Origin: Seminavis robusta
Lineage: Eukaryota > Bacillariophyta > Bacillariophyceae > Naviculales > Naviculaceae
DNA length: 64,000 nucleotides
NCBI GenBank assembly: GCA_903772945.1
Contig: CAICTM010000189.1
Location: forward strand, 31,138 to 95,137
Direction of reading: 5' to 3'
Below, in pieces: positions 10,601 through 20,500 of the stretch; within the stretch, counting starts at the first letter, position 1, and each line of letters starts with the position of its first letter. The notes below the pieces were generated by a model. That model had not been told where the DNA came from and ran no database searches. It saw nothing but the letters and a program-made list of their open reading frames with translations. The position numbers were made by a program, and so were the translations under genes.

Positions 10601-10956
10601 TCGAGTTTGATTGTTGCGGTGGATACTCGAGAATGGTCACGGCTGCCAAGGGCGGAGCAGCTGTCAACAACATTTCTTCCATCTTCCGTGGCACATCGGA
10701 TTCTTCTCGACTCACCCAACAGTTCGACCAAGTGTCCAAGTTGGCGCATCTGGACATCAACGGTGCCTACATTGATGATTCGAGTATTACTAAACTGTGC
10801 CGATCCATCAAGTCAAGGAATTTTGATTCAAAGATACAGAAGTTGAGGCTTAGATTCCTGGGAGACACGGGGAAGAAATTGCGAGATGTGGAAACCGTCG
10901 AGGATTTGGCTGAAACCCTTCAGCGCATTCGGAATGGCTTGAAACTTTTCTCTTAG
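7630..10956 (+). CDS. Multidomain protein: CUE/UBA-like, TIR-like and LRR-like regions
   Basis: 1108 aa, intronless. Residues about 14-52 (VGTLQAMFGPPWTAEL... NVDETANKLLTL) match a CUE/UBA-type ubiquitin-binding helix bundle. Residues about 90-490 are a Pro/Ser/Asn-rich disordered linker (GPPGPP runs, poly-Asn). A conserved core then begins at about 505. It contains WYISHTWND (W587) and SRIWCLWEIFLALERA (S678), the SHxW...R.WCxWE pattern seen in TIR-like/TIR_2-like sensing domains. Residues about 830-1100 show leucine-rich periodicity (LEVCFAG.., LQRLDLDY, LEVFKLNCAF, LLQLTLVI, LEKLELEFD, LAHLDINGAYI) consistent with LRRs. The architecture suggests a ubiquitin-linked receptor or signalling protein. 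Function is inferred only; no NB-ARC/NACHT ATPase is visible. Confidence 0.7.
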   Translation: MSQYYQETQRKEDVGTLQAMFGPPWTAELLGVVLDFYNGNVDETANKLLTLSEHHNGNPTPLVESLLLSGETTRQSAPTTAQILQERASSTSRGTVAQIPKSKMKKPPPPRKTRIKVSYADDSDKTATITIRKQTRKRIGTIQKLPQDFLRIPQKKQEPLFNPKTLDKLGDMPSDLLPNRNQQAKWNNYRRASAPLAETSNQPSKFQALRNSINFPSFPSTASKSSSPADNGHKDATKRSFFSQQGQENRARARSPSDGNNSLLSKFSVPKMTAPTITMPKIQLPSIKNTSPTSSTTQTSSSSTPPSQLKTAPPGPPGPPMALFSLTDRMESQQSPAPPPMGMFSRPNEDGHWFADNQQQPAQGLVTTSENDLLSGGGSYGLAPPESAPTDEKPGKWGLSIPAVPSLTKKASSDGNPSTTNNSSNNNNKSMWNFSPPSFAFSKNESESPPQESAPPLDNKSTRRWTLASMGSALKVSTSSANSPPTLNDIIDINDYSDSFGSIPQVEFRGVTLKQLQQLVENMRRHCVMEQWKSVETGRGLQPKHVSMYDLVRHYVIPHTQANSCSFVEQAFGKHHYEHGLPRPPQWYISHTWNDTVVDLVRCIEQHAIDRGLETDETAKYWISALSINQHQLGANVVADLDTLSDDSMLQDPRMTQRILQVTEGILCVIDKENRYFSRIWCLWEIFLALERAKVCLDSGDDRYLVDVYTLTDEEGPPVGVTDGAAQVDKYRLKESGSKDDIDTPSCRQVCSEIEWSELRVLRQSQFRYETCFDALKVNLESARASLEVDSRRIMNCIAQYKGINHGAVDSTHDAEALTLHPSYSHVNALIQGTFAGMCYRQALEAASKGDEQGLSNLKVVQAALSSSSIHNLEVCFAGCSAFQIREALKFVEILPISLQRLDLDYSFLDFQYAEEFAMGLGRLAPNLEVFKLNCAFCSKLSNLDKLFQELGKLINLLQLTLVIQPNKSITSVDGLTAALLEMPRLEKLELEFDCCGGYSRMVTAAKGGAAVNNISSIFRGTSDSSRLTQQFDQVSKLAHLDINGAYIDDSSITKLCRSIKSRNFDSKIQKLRLRFLGDTGKKLRDVETVEDLAETLQRIRNGLKLFS

Positions 10957-11624
10957 ATCAAGTATTGTCAAGGTCGCCTGCTTTGAGTACTTTTAGTCGC
11001 CACTCCTTCGAAGGTAGTAGTACAGCATAGAACTGCATGTAGTAACTGGGGAGCTTGGTACCGTAGTCACTCCATAAGGAGCTGTTGGTGGCGGGAATGC
11101 CAGGTCCTCTGTTGTTGAAACGCCCTCGACTGCGTATCATAGTAAGTTGTCTCTCGAGCCCTGCTTGAAAAGTTCAGAGGCCTCAGCTCTTGAACAGCAT
11201 GATTCCTTACTACCGGTACCACTAGTACGACTGTAATAAAAGTCACACACAAACAAGTTCCAGCAGAGGACAACTCATAAGGGGACAATCGAGAGACAAG
11301 TCCGTCAAATCATTGCGTATCTATCAACTCTTGGAGGCTCCGGTCCATGTGTCTAGCCAGCTAGGCACCGAGTCCGATCGACCGTCTAGCAAGAGTTTCA
11401 GTACAGATGAAATCCAACTGATTGTGGCAATGTATTTTCTTTAGCAGTCCAGCTTTATGCTACTTTACTCGCTTGCCTCCGCTTCTTTTCCAAAGTGATG
11501 TTGCATCATTGTCGTTTGTGTGGCACAAGGAAGCGTCGTTTGGTGAGTTCCTTCAATGCTGTTATTAATTGTCAAACGTGTGCAGCTTGCATTTGGCAAG
11601 AGGACTGCCGTGAAGGTTCTTTCT
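10957..11624. other. Non-coding spacer
   Basis: No supported gene. It holds the 3' end of the gene at 7630, a TACCGGTACC palindrome near 11212 and an isolated short plus-strand ORF (11495-11701) that overlaps the GrpE gene antisense and looks spurious. Confidence 0.4.
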
Positions 11625-12671
11625 TCACTCACCTCCTTCAGCTGCCGCCTCTGCTGTTTCTTCAGCAGCTGGTTCCTCTTCTGCCTCCTCTTCTAGTTTG
11701 ATCTTGGCCACTACTTCGGCCAGTCGAACGACATTCCCCTTCAATTCCAAACCATTTTTGAGTGTTCGAAGCACGGTGCTTTCTGTCACATCGGGGCTCA
11801 ATTCCTCTTCCACCACCAAGTATCGTGTTCGGTCCACGGGTTCACCTTCAGTAGCAGTGTATTCGGACACTCCAAGTTGCGTCATTGCCGTGTTAAAATT
11901 GCCTGCCAATGCTCCATATTGCTTTCCAAATTCATCCTGGCTGTGCTTATCCTGCAGCTTGTCAAGAATATCCTTGACTGGCAAAAAGTTTCGCAGCACA
12001 GTGGCGACACTGGTTTCTTGGTTGGAAGATGCCATGGACTGTAGTAAAAGAATTGGCAAAAACAATTCCAAACGAATGGCAGAAACAATCCAAAACGTAG
12101 GACAGAATAAAAGGGGGGGACAGCATGAGAAACCAGAAAAAACAGGATGTCTCTCCCTCGGTCTTGCATGCCTCTGGCTCCAGATCACTTCATCACTTCA
12201 CTTCTGATCTGTTACCCCAGAGACTACCACCCCGAGTACACCGATGCACAAAAACTTCTTCCATCACATGCCAAAGACACTTACACTTCTCATTCGTCGC
12301 ATGTTTTCCATTTCTGCCACTTTTCGAGCATATCCTGCCTTGCTGTAGGTGTCCGTTTGATCGCTGAGGTATTGGATTTGGGATTTCTTCTCCTTCAGCG
12401 TCTTTTCCAAGTCAGCAATTTCATCTTTGAGTGCCTTCACTTCAGGATCCTCTTGTTCAGCTTCTTCCTCTTCGGCAGCAGCTTCGCCATCAGCGTCGCC
12501 ATCCTGTTCCGTCTCTTCTCCTTCTTCGGCAAATAATGGGGCAACCAGAGGTCTTGGAATGGACGTTGTGGCGCCGCGACTCAAGGCGGATGGAGAAACG
12601 GTAAAAGCAGTGCACTGGACTACCAACAAGGCCAGACAGGCAATGACAAGTGGTAGATTGTTGAATGTCAT
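11625..12671 (-). CDS. grpE: Plastid-targeted GrpE co-chaperone
   Basis: Nucleotide exchange factor for DnaK/Hsp70. Two exons are inferred: 12671-12285 and 12038-11625, giving 266 aa. The 246-bp intron has donor AGAAGT|GTAAGT (12284) and acceptor ACTACAG (12039). The N-terminus (LPLVIACLALLVVQCTAFTV) is a signal peptide followed by an AFT motif, as for plastid import. An acidic Glu-rich linker leads into the GrpE coiled coil (VKALKDEIADLEKTL... ARKVAEMENMRRMRS). Exon 2 starts the head domain (LRNFLPVKDILDKL) and includes the beta-wing signature (ELSPDVTESTVLRTLKNGLEL, then VRLAEVVAKI). The tail is Glu/Ala-rich. The stop codon sits inside a donor-like GGTGAGTGA, so a further 3' exon is possible but not needed. 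Confidence 0.92.
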
Positions 12672-13429
12672 GGTTTATTCCTTCAGATTTTTTACCAAAC
12701 AAACCAAAAACTCAAAAAAACTGGACTGTCAACCGAGAAGATAAATGGCCAGAATACGCAATCCTTGTATCACCAAGAGTAACTGTTTTGGAAAAGATAA
12801 GACGGACAGGAAAGCGATGGTTTGGAAGGTGATGGAAACTTTTGATGGCTTGAAAGAGGCGAAAAGGGGCGAATGGCAGTGATCTGATTGGCTAATCAAG
12901 CTAATATGTCAGCAAGTACGTCAGCAAATATTCAAAAATACTTAACGTACCGATTATAGATATTACGGAGAAAATGTGCTACCAAGTGCGACCTTTCAGT
13001 TTCGTTTCCGTGGAAAAGAAGGATTCCTCATGAGCCTGTCGATCGATCGATCGACCGATGATGACTGTCAACGGAAGGTCATTTCTTCGAGTTCGCTGCA
13101 AAGCAAGCAAAAGAGCACCATGGAGACACCAACACCAACCAGCAGCAGCAGCAGCAACAACAACACAAAATGGAGAGATGGGCTGCCAGAGTCAGAATAG
13201 GAATCCACAGCAGAAGAGAGCATTCCAACTTGCCCAAAACAACAACCCAAGATCATCCAAGAGAGCGAGAGAAGCAGGAGCCCAAACAGCACTGAAGGAG
13301 GGATAGCAGAAGTCTTTGATCCACTCAGACACTGTCAGGTCTGTAGGCCAGACATTTTGGTCTCAGAGTCCCCAAGAGATCACACTCTGTCTTCTGTATT
13401 AAGAATACAATAACAAAAGGACAAGACCT
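12672..13429. other. Spacer with microsatellites
   Basis: Promoter side of grpE (12672-12960), then a (GATC)n run near 13039-13058 and a CAG/CAA-rich stretch near 13138-13165. The latter may be the eroded 5' part of the transposase relic. No intact gene seen. Confidence 0.4.
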
Positions 13430-15927
13430 TTGAATGCGCTGACAATGGAGACAATCAAAGAAAGCAGGAGACTCACAAGGCAATTCAGTGCTCCCCTTCC
13501 ACTGAATGAGAGAGGAAGCTGGAGCATTCCACAAGAGAAAATGGAGAAGCTTTCTTTGCTCCCAGAACAAATACAGCCAAAGCCACAGCCAAAGGAATTC
13601 AACAAAAGTATAAGGCAATGGCTACTCCAGCTGTGTTCTGCGAGAAAGTCACAGCTCTTGTAGAGGATGCCACCTTTGTGGAGAAACACAAGACCAAAAT
13701 AGCACCACTGGCAATGATAGCAATGGCAGAAGCAGTGTCAGAATCCATTACCAGGTCAAAGAACCAGGACCTATTCCAGCAACACTTTGATGACTCACCA
13801 TGACAGTCCCATCCACAAAGGAGCAATTCTAGTCTCCTCACTACCACTCTATTGTTGGGCAGAAACTCATCCTAGTGGACTGGAATCGATGTGGCATTAC
13901 TGTACCTTGTCCCGATTGAAGATGCTCTGGCCAACTCCAGAATCGAGAAACTGTCCGAAAGACCTTTCCCCATCTTTGGCATGCCGGCTCCATCTTGGTG
14001 ATGGTCATGTCCATGGTCTGCAGCTGCTGCAAGAGAAGATTTGATGCCAACCAATCTGAAGTACTGGTGTCAATCCAGAGCATGTTTCCTTGCTATATCC
14101 AGTAGAGCCAAAGTATGCTTTTCCCAAAACAGACTATCATTTGGAGAGGACTGCAACAGAAGTGTTCGACACTATAATGGTTACCTATGGAAATGGTGAC
14201 CTCTGCAGCAGACTCATCTACAATGCTATCAACAGAGAGTATATTAGAGCAATGATGTCCTACTATTCTTACTGGCAAGGTAATGAGAGGGAGCCTCCTC
14301 CCTTCCTTCCAAAGGATGGAACTTACATCAAGCAATACCCTCTCTTGGTGACACATCCGTGACTCTTGATGGCTGCTGTGCATCAAACAGGAACCATGGA
14401 GGATAGTGACAATATGAGGCACACAGAGAGATTCAAGTGTCAGCTGCAATGATGGTATCTTCTGTCAAGACCACACTTTCCAGCCAGTCAAGAACTACAT
14501 GAAGAAAGAGACTGGAGGAGCTGTTGCTGTCTGGGATGCTGCCACTGAGACTGGAGAGATAGCTTCTGCAGTGCTTGTTCCCACAACCAAGACCATCCAC
14601 TTCTCCCATGCAGCAATGCAGCTAGCAAGGAGACCAAACTTCAATCCAGCTGTCATGTATAGTGACACCTGGCCCAACAAGGATGACTATTGGGATGGCT
14701 CTTTCCAGGTATTGAGGGAAGACTGGCCTGTTTCATTATGAGAAGAGGATACTGTCAACTTTGAGGAAGGGCACATTGATCACTTCCAAGCAATGACAGA
14801 CCTTTTGACTGCCTGTATGAGTACTTGCCTGAGACTATGAGAAGCTTCTCCATGCTCTCAAACATGGTCTCCTATCAGCTGATGCCAAGCACTACTCCAT
14901 GACAGAGATCTCAGACCTGCAATCAACCAAGGTCTTCCGTGACAGTACTCCAAGTACTAAGAAAGAGGATGAGAGACAGAACCAGAACAATGAGCAGAGG
15001 TTGCACAGTGGTTCTGCAGATACAAGGTCACTGCCAGTGAGGGCAGCCAACCAGGCCAAGGAAGACTGGATCCTGTCAAGAACTTTACCTTATTCACTCC
15101 AGACACAAGCCAGCAGTAGACAACTGCATTGACAAAGCCATTACCTGCCAGGATGCACTACCTGGAGCAAATGTATGACACAATCCAACCATCTCCCAAC
15201 TCAAAGCACAACCTCCAGAGTACCTTCAAGGAGAGGAGAGTCAAAGTAGAGGCATTCCATGACAAGTTTGCCCATTTCGGAATGGTGGTAATGAGAGGCC
15301 TTGCTGATGCTCTCAACCCTTGCTGGCACAGCTAGATACAACCTCAAGATTCGCACAAGAGAGCCTTCCTGTCAAGAATCAGTGAGGCAGAAAGGAGGTA
15401 ATTCCAGCTGGATGGGAGAAGGTTGTTCCATACTGGAACCACTCTGAGCTTGCTTACCTGAATGACATGGCAGAGGCTTTTGGTCTGGATGCACCATTTC
15501 CAAATGCAAAACCATGCCAGAGGACACTGGAGAGAGGTTCTTCTCAGAGTTCATTGTTGGATTCAACCACACAGGCAGAAGTACTCACAAATGATCTTTG
15601 CTTGTGTAGCTTGTGCACCAGTCCAGTTGCAGATCCACAACCACAACCAACAACAACAGCCACAACGCTCACACAACAGCACAACAACAGCCACAACCGG
15701 TTCCAAGCTCCAACCTCCACCACCCAATCACACCACCAAAACAAGCTGCTCCTGTAGCACAAACAAGAAATGCTTACATTGGTAACCTGATTCTATACCA
15801 GCAACAACATCAGATTCAAATGATGCAACTTGCCTTAATGCAGCAGCAATTCCAACCAATACTGCCAGCTCCTTTCCAGCACCTCCCCCAGCCAATGGCT
15901 GCTGTCAAAGATACTGCCAATGGTTGA
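13430..15927 (+). pseudogene. Degenerate DDE-type transposase relic
   Basis: Several short open stretches in all three plus-strand frames read as consecutive pieces of one protein interrupted by stops and frameshifts. Examples: KVTALVEDATFVEKHKTKI (about 13645), DYHLERTATEVFDTIMVTYG (about 14134), then RRPNFNPAVMYSDTWPNKDD (about 14628). Further pieces follow: GLFHYEKRILSTLRKGHIDH in another frame (about 14726), LLSADAKHYSMTEISDLQ, PAGWEKVVPYWNHSELAYL (about 15408), and FFSEFIVGFNHTGR (about 15540). The YSDTWPNK...GLFH..KRI block resembles transposase-like proteins I recall from diatom genomes; superfamily assignment is tentative. A Gln/Thr/Asn-rich tail follows. Terminal inverted repeats were not identified, so element ends are approximate. 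Confidence 0.65.
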
Positions 15928-16034
15928 CTCGCAGGAGAGGAAGACCACCGCATGATGCAACCTGTCAAGCTAGATTGAGTGGGTATGGTTAGATAGCATT
16001 GTGGCATCATTGTAATCTAGACATTTACTTACAT

Positions 16035-16784
16035 TTAGATAATCAGTGGTTGGTTGTTTGGATCCTCCACAAATGCAGCATAAGCAGGGCGCATGCCTCC
16101 ATGATAGTGCATGTCATCCATGCAACAAGTAACAAACTCATCACACATCATAGACCAATCCTTAAAGGATAGCTTCTTGTTGTATCTCCAGATAGAATAC
16201 CCATCAAAAGCATCCATCAAAACCTGTCCTTGAAGGGAACCCATATCATGGCTCTCTGTGATCCTATCCTTCACTAACCAATAGATACACTCCATGAAGA
16301 TGGCCTCCCTCTCACAAGGATGTGGACCCTCCAACATTTCCCAAAGCATCGAGACAACAGCTCTGTACCATGGTGGACTAATCTTTCTGCCAAAATCAAC
16401 CATGTGATCCATGATGCCTGTCATGTCAGGAGGGAGAGGCCTGCATGCTCCTTGGGAGATAAGATCCTCCAGGAGAGGCACTTCAAAGGTATCAGCACAA
16501 ACACAGCTCAGGTCCTGGTTGTGATCTTTCAGAATAACATACTTGCAGGTGAAACCATGCCTGGTTGGCCTCAGCTGATTGATGGGTATCTGTTCTTGAC
16601 ACTCAACAGCCACTTGGAGAAGCCAGGACTTGTAGCGATCCTCATGACCAGTGGATGAATCCAATCGATCGGTTGGTGTGGTCGAGGACGAAGGTTGGGT
16701 CGGTGACGTATCGATCGATCGGAGCAGATTGGTCGTCTTCGGAGGAAGGAGAAGACATTCAATCGGTGGAGGGAGGAGAACCAT
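16035..16784 (-). CDS. Uncharacterised protein convergent with the transposase relic
   Basis: About 249 aa from the ATG at 16784 (the frame opens upstream without a better ATG). I do not recognise a family. The N-terminal third is Pro/Ser/Thr-rich. The rest is compact and rich in Trp, Cys and Met: YKSWLLQVAVECQEQIP, SPPWYRAVVSMLWEMLEG, REAIFMECIYWLVKDRI, YSIWRYNKKLSFKDWSMM. Its stop is about 110 bp from the end of the degenerate transposase, tail to tail. It could be a second gene of the same mobile element or a host gene next to it. Its frame is intact while the transposase is wrecked, which slightly favours a host or separately maintained gene. Confidence 0.5.
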   Translation of the reverse strand: MVLLPPPIECLLLPPKTTNLLRSIDTSPTQPSSSTTPTDRLDSSTGHEDRYKSWLLQVAVECQEQIPINQLRPTRHGFTCKYVILKDHNQDLSCVCADTFEVPLLEDLISQGACRPLPPDMTGIMDHMVDFGRKISPPWYRAVVSMLWEMLEGPHPCEREAIFMECIYWLVKDRITESHDMGSLQGQVLMDAFDGYSIWRYNKKLSFKDWSMMCDEFVTCCMDDMHYHGGMRPAYAAFVEDPNNQPLII

Positions 16785-16839
16785 AGAACGTTGAAGGGCG
16801 GCCAAAAGGATAATGATTAGTCCATTGTCACCATTGTCG

Positions 16840-16916
16840 ATAAACAACAACAACAAGAACAACAACAAAAAACAACAACAAGAACAACATCAAGAACAAC
16901 AACAAGAACAACAACA
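16840..16916 (+). repeat. (AAC)n-type low-complexity tract
   Basis: Imperfect CAA/AAC/AAG trinucleotide repeat of about 75 bp, just upstream of the minus-strand ORF at 16035-16784. Confidence 0.8.
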
Positions 16917-17558
16917 CTCACCTTTCGTAATCTTCGGCGATTTGAAAAATGGGAAGGTTGTGTGCGAGCCAAGGATTTCGAAAAAGAGAAAGAGAGCGAG
17001 TCAGACACCAACGGATACATCAGTCCATAACGTATTTGCTGACATATACCTTGTTCTTCGGACGTCTTACCCCATCTGAGAATTAAAGGAGGAGGGGGAG
17101 ATGACCAAGTCATTGTAGTTTCCCCTCTATTAGTGCCACCGGGACTGTGCATTGCAGGCTCGCGATTCGGAATTCGGAATCCAACGGATAACCCTCTCCC
17201 TTTCCTTCTTCTTTTCCCTCCCCCGCGCTGGTGCCGAACCCCCCCATAAAGTCCCTTCATGGCTTGCTTCGGCTTTCCTCCATCTGCGTCACTGACGTGG
17301 TGCACCAGCTTCCACGTGGCTCTACCGGTACCGGTACATGTACTAGTAGCAATCAAGCAGCAGAGCTGCCAGCCTTCTCTTCTGGTCTCCTTGTCCCCAC
17401 CATCCAGGATGCCGGTTCGGGTACCGGTACGGCTCATCATGTGGTGGCTTCAATAAAAATGACAAAGGTTTAGCGTGACAAAGATATAAAGGTTTTAGTA
17501 TGAGGGGTTATTGTTACTAGCGTCGGTCCTTCTGAGGTCCCAGGGGTTAAAAATCACT
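16917..17558. other. Non-coding spacer
   Basis: No convincing gene. Contains overlapping TACCGGTA palindromes near 17325 and another near 17415, plus GTACATGTAC. Short ORFs on both strands lack recognisable features. Confidence 0.4.
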
Positions 17559-20500
17559 TCATTTTGCAGATTGAATTGATTTTGCGCTCATGGGTGGTGC
17601 TAGAATAATTCTCTCGCTTTGAGGAGTTGAGGGAGCATTGGAAGGTGGAACCAGGTAAGTCTTAGGCTGAGGTTGAGGGAGACTGACATTCTCTCGATCG
17701 CGATCCTTCTTCCTCGAGGAAGGAAATCTTAGCAGCCCCCTCAACCGACTTGGCGTATCGGGAGCCGATTGCTGTTTCTGAGCGTTTGGTCTGGGTCGAA
17801 GCGGCGTTCGCTTCCGTTGAGGAGTACCCTGCCTCGACCCAGATCTTGAACTCGCCTGTGACTGGGCCTCTTGCGACATTGAGCCAGTGGTACCATGTCG
17901 AAGAGGAGTACCAGAACGAGATCCTGGACGTGACGGAGGACGGGAACTTGATCGTTGGGGCGATTGAGGCGGGGTCATCTTGGAAACTGGCGGCATACCT
18001 TCCATTTGCGCAGCTGATGATGCAAGCTTAGCTGCCTTCATTGCCACATGATTCTCCCTCTCGAGCTTCTCTAGCTGCCGTGTCAATGCACCCACCTTGG
18101 CCTCGAGATTTGCTGTTCTGTACTTTTCGTTTCTCGCGGACTGAATTTCCGCTTCAGCCTTTTCGAGGCGGCTCTTCAGCTTGAAATTTTCTTCCTGAAT
18201 TGAGTTGTTACGCCAGCGTAGCTTCTCCAGTCTCTCCTTGACCTCGTGAATGGGGAAGTCGTCAATGGGGTTGCGCGGCTTCACCTCCGGACTAGAACGA
18301 CACTCCTGCGAGAGCCGATCAACCGATTCCCTGAGCTTTGCGACTTCAGCCATGTGTACCAATTTGCTCTCTTCGAGTTGCATTTTGAGTGCCGTGATCT
18401 CTCGCTCGAAAGCTGCGTTCCTGGTTGTCAGATCCAAGACTTCCCTCTCCATATCTTCAATCTCTTCTCGCCTACTAGAGGCAGTGTTGACCATACTGCC
18501 TTGTAGGTGGTCCATTTCGTTTTTCATGTTGCCCACCAGCTGCTCCTGAGCGTCGAGGGTGTGCTCCAATGCAAAGATCTGGTTGTTCTTCTGCTCCAAG
18601 GCTTTTTGCATTTCTTGTCGCAAAGTCTGATTCTCCAGATCAAACTTCTTCATATCCCTGGTCATGGCTTCAAAGTCCTCAGCTGCCTGTCCTTTGATTG
18701 ACATCAAAGACTTCTGAAGTGAATCTATAGTTGCATCCTTGTCCGATGTCAAGAGAGACAATTTCCGCTCGTACGCTTCGACAATCTTGCCAGACTGCAT
18801 CTGGAGATTTTCGGCAGCATTCATCTTCTCCTTGAATGCTGACAGCCTATCGTTCTCGGCCTCAAGGTCCTTCAATTGCTGCTGGAGATCCTCGATCTCC
18901 TCGAACAGGGCAGAGTTCTGGTTTTCACTCTGGGCATCACCTGCAATGGAGCGCGAATAATCCATGGTCATGGTGTGATTCTGAGATTCGAGTCTGGATA
19001 TCTTCTTTTCGGCCGCCTCCAGCGCTTGGTTCTTCAGCCGAAGCTCAGCGTGGACGTTGTCAATTTCAGTCTCGAGGGCTTCAATCTGACTTGTGCAGCC
19101 GTCGATATTGCGTCTCAGTTCCTCGATAACCTTGTCGCGTTGGGCTACAAGTGCATCCCTCTCTCTGGCCAACAAATCAATTGCTTTACTGTTGGCATCT
19201 CTGGTAGCAAGCGCTTCCTCGAGCCTTTGTTCTGCTTCTTCGCGGGCAGCCAGCGCTGCTTGAAGATCTCCTCGCTGCCCAGCCATGGCATGCGAGTTCC
19301 TCTCCAATTCTTCAAGATCGTATTTGGTTCGAGCAAGTTCATTCCTGATGTTGTCAAAGTCTCTAAGCTTGAAACGAAGCTCTCTTAGTTCTGTTCGATA
19401 GGTTTCGTTTGCTTCTTCCAACTCATCAATTTGTGCACTCAAACTGACCACCTCAGGTGACTCGCCATTTGGAGTGAGCATGCCGGGACGATAGCTTGGG
19501 CCTCTGGAAGCGGTCAGCTGTCTGTTCAAAGCCGAGATAGACTCATCTCGATTGTGGATTTCCGCGCGTAGGGCTTCCAACTCTTCGTCTTGCTCGATGA
19601 TTTGCCCAGCAAAGATCTCGCTCTCCTGGTGAAGGCGTCGAAGTTCTGCTTTCAATTGGACCGAAGAGCGCTTCTTATCTTCTCTCATTGCCTCCAACTC
19701 TTGGGCCGACCTTTGCAATCGCTTCTGCAGCTCTTGTACTGTGGACTCATGGGTCATTGACTGCTGAACAAGCGCTGACACGGCGTCGTCCCGTTCTTGG
19801 ATTTGGCGTCGATAGTGGTGTGACCCGACACTGACTTCATCATCCATGATCTCTTGAAGACGAGATATCTCAGATTCAGCGAATTTCAACTGCTTCTTGG
19901 ACAGAGAAAGCTCATGAATCAACCTCGTTTCAACCTCCTTGTAGTCAGCTAGAGCTTCACGCAGTTCAGAGACGTCATCTTGAGCTTGTTCAATCGCGCT
20001 GGCGGATGATTGTGAAGCCGCCGACGCAACGTCTCGGTTCTGTCGCACCGTCTGAAGTTCTAAAGACAGGTCTGATATCTTTTGTTCCAGAACCACTGAT
20101 GATTTCACCAACGCAGATATCGTAGTATCCCTATCCTCCAGCTTCTCCTTGAGTGTTCGACTCTCTCGCTCTCTTTCCCTCCGCAACGCTTCCAACTGCT
20201 TGCGTAGATCCGATTCCAACGCGCCTCCGCTCTGCAGATTGGCGGCCGAGGATGGTTGGCGTTGTTGTTGCACAACTTGTTCTTCCAACAGCTGTTTCTG
20301 AAGCTTCTCCACTTCCTGTTTCAGGACCGCAACTTGATCAGAGTCCGATGTGGGTTCGCCAGCGGACGACGATGAAGAATTGTTGACCAGCAGATCGGAG
20401 ATTTCAGCTTCCTTCGTTTGCAACTGAAACATGAACTCTTCTGCCGCCCTCGTCTTCTCAGTTTGTAGATTTGACAATGCTTCCTCGTGTTGGCGGACCA

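Noticed and set aside
11625-11640. Further 3' exon of grpE from the GGTGAGTGA donor-like end
   Set aside because: The protein is already full length for the family and no downstream acceptor gives a conserved continuation.
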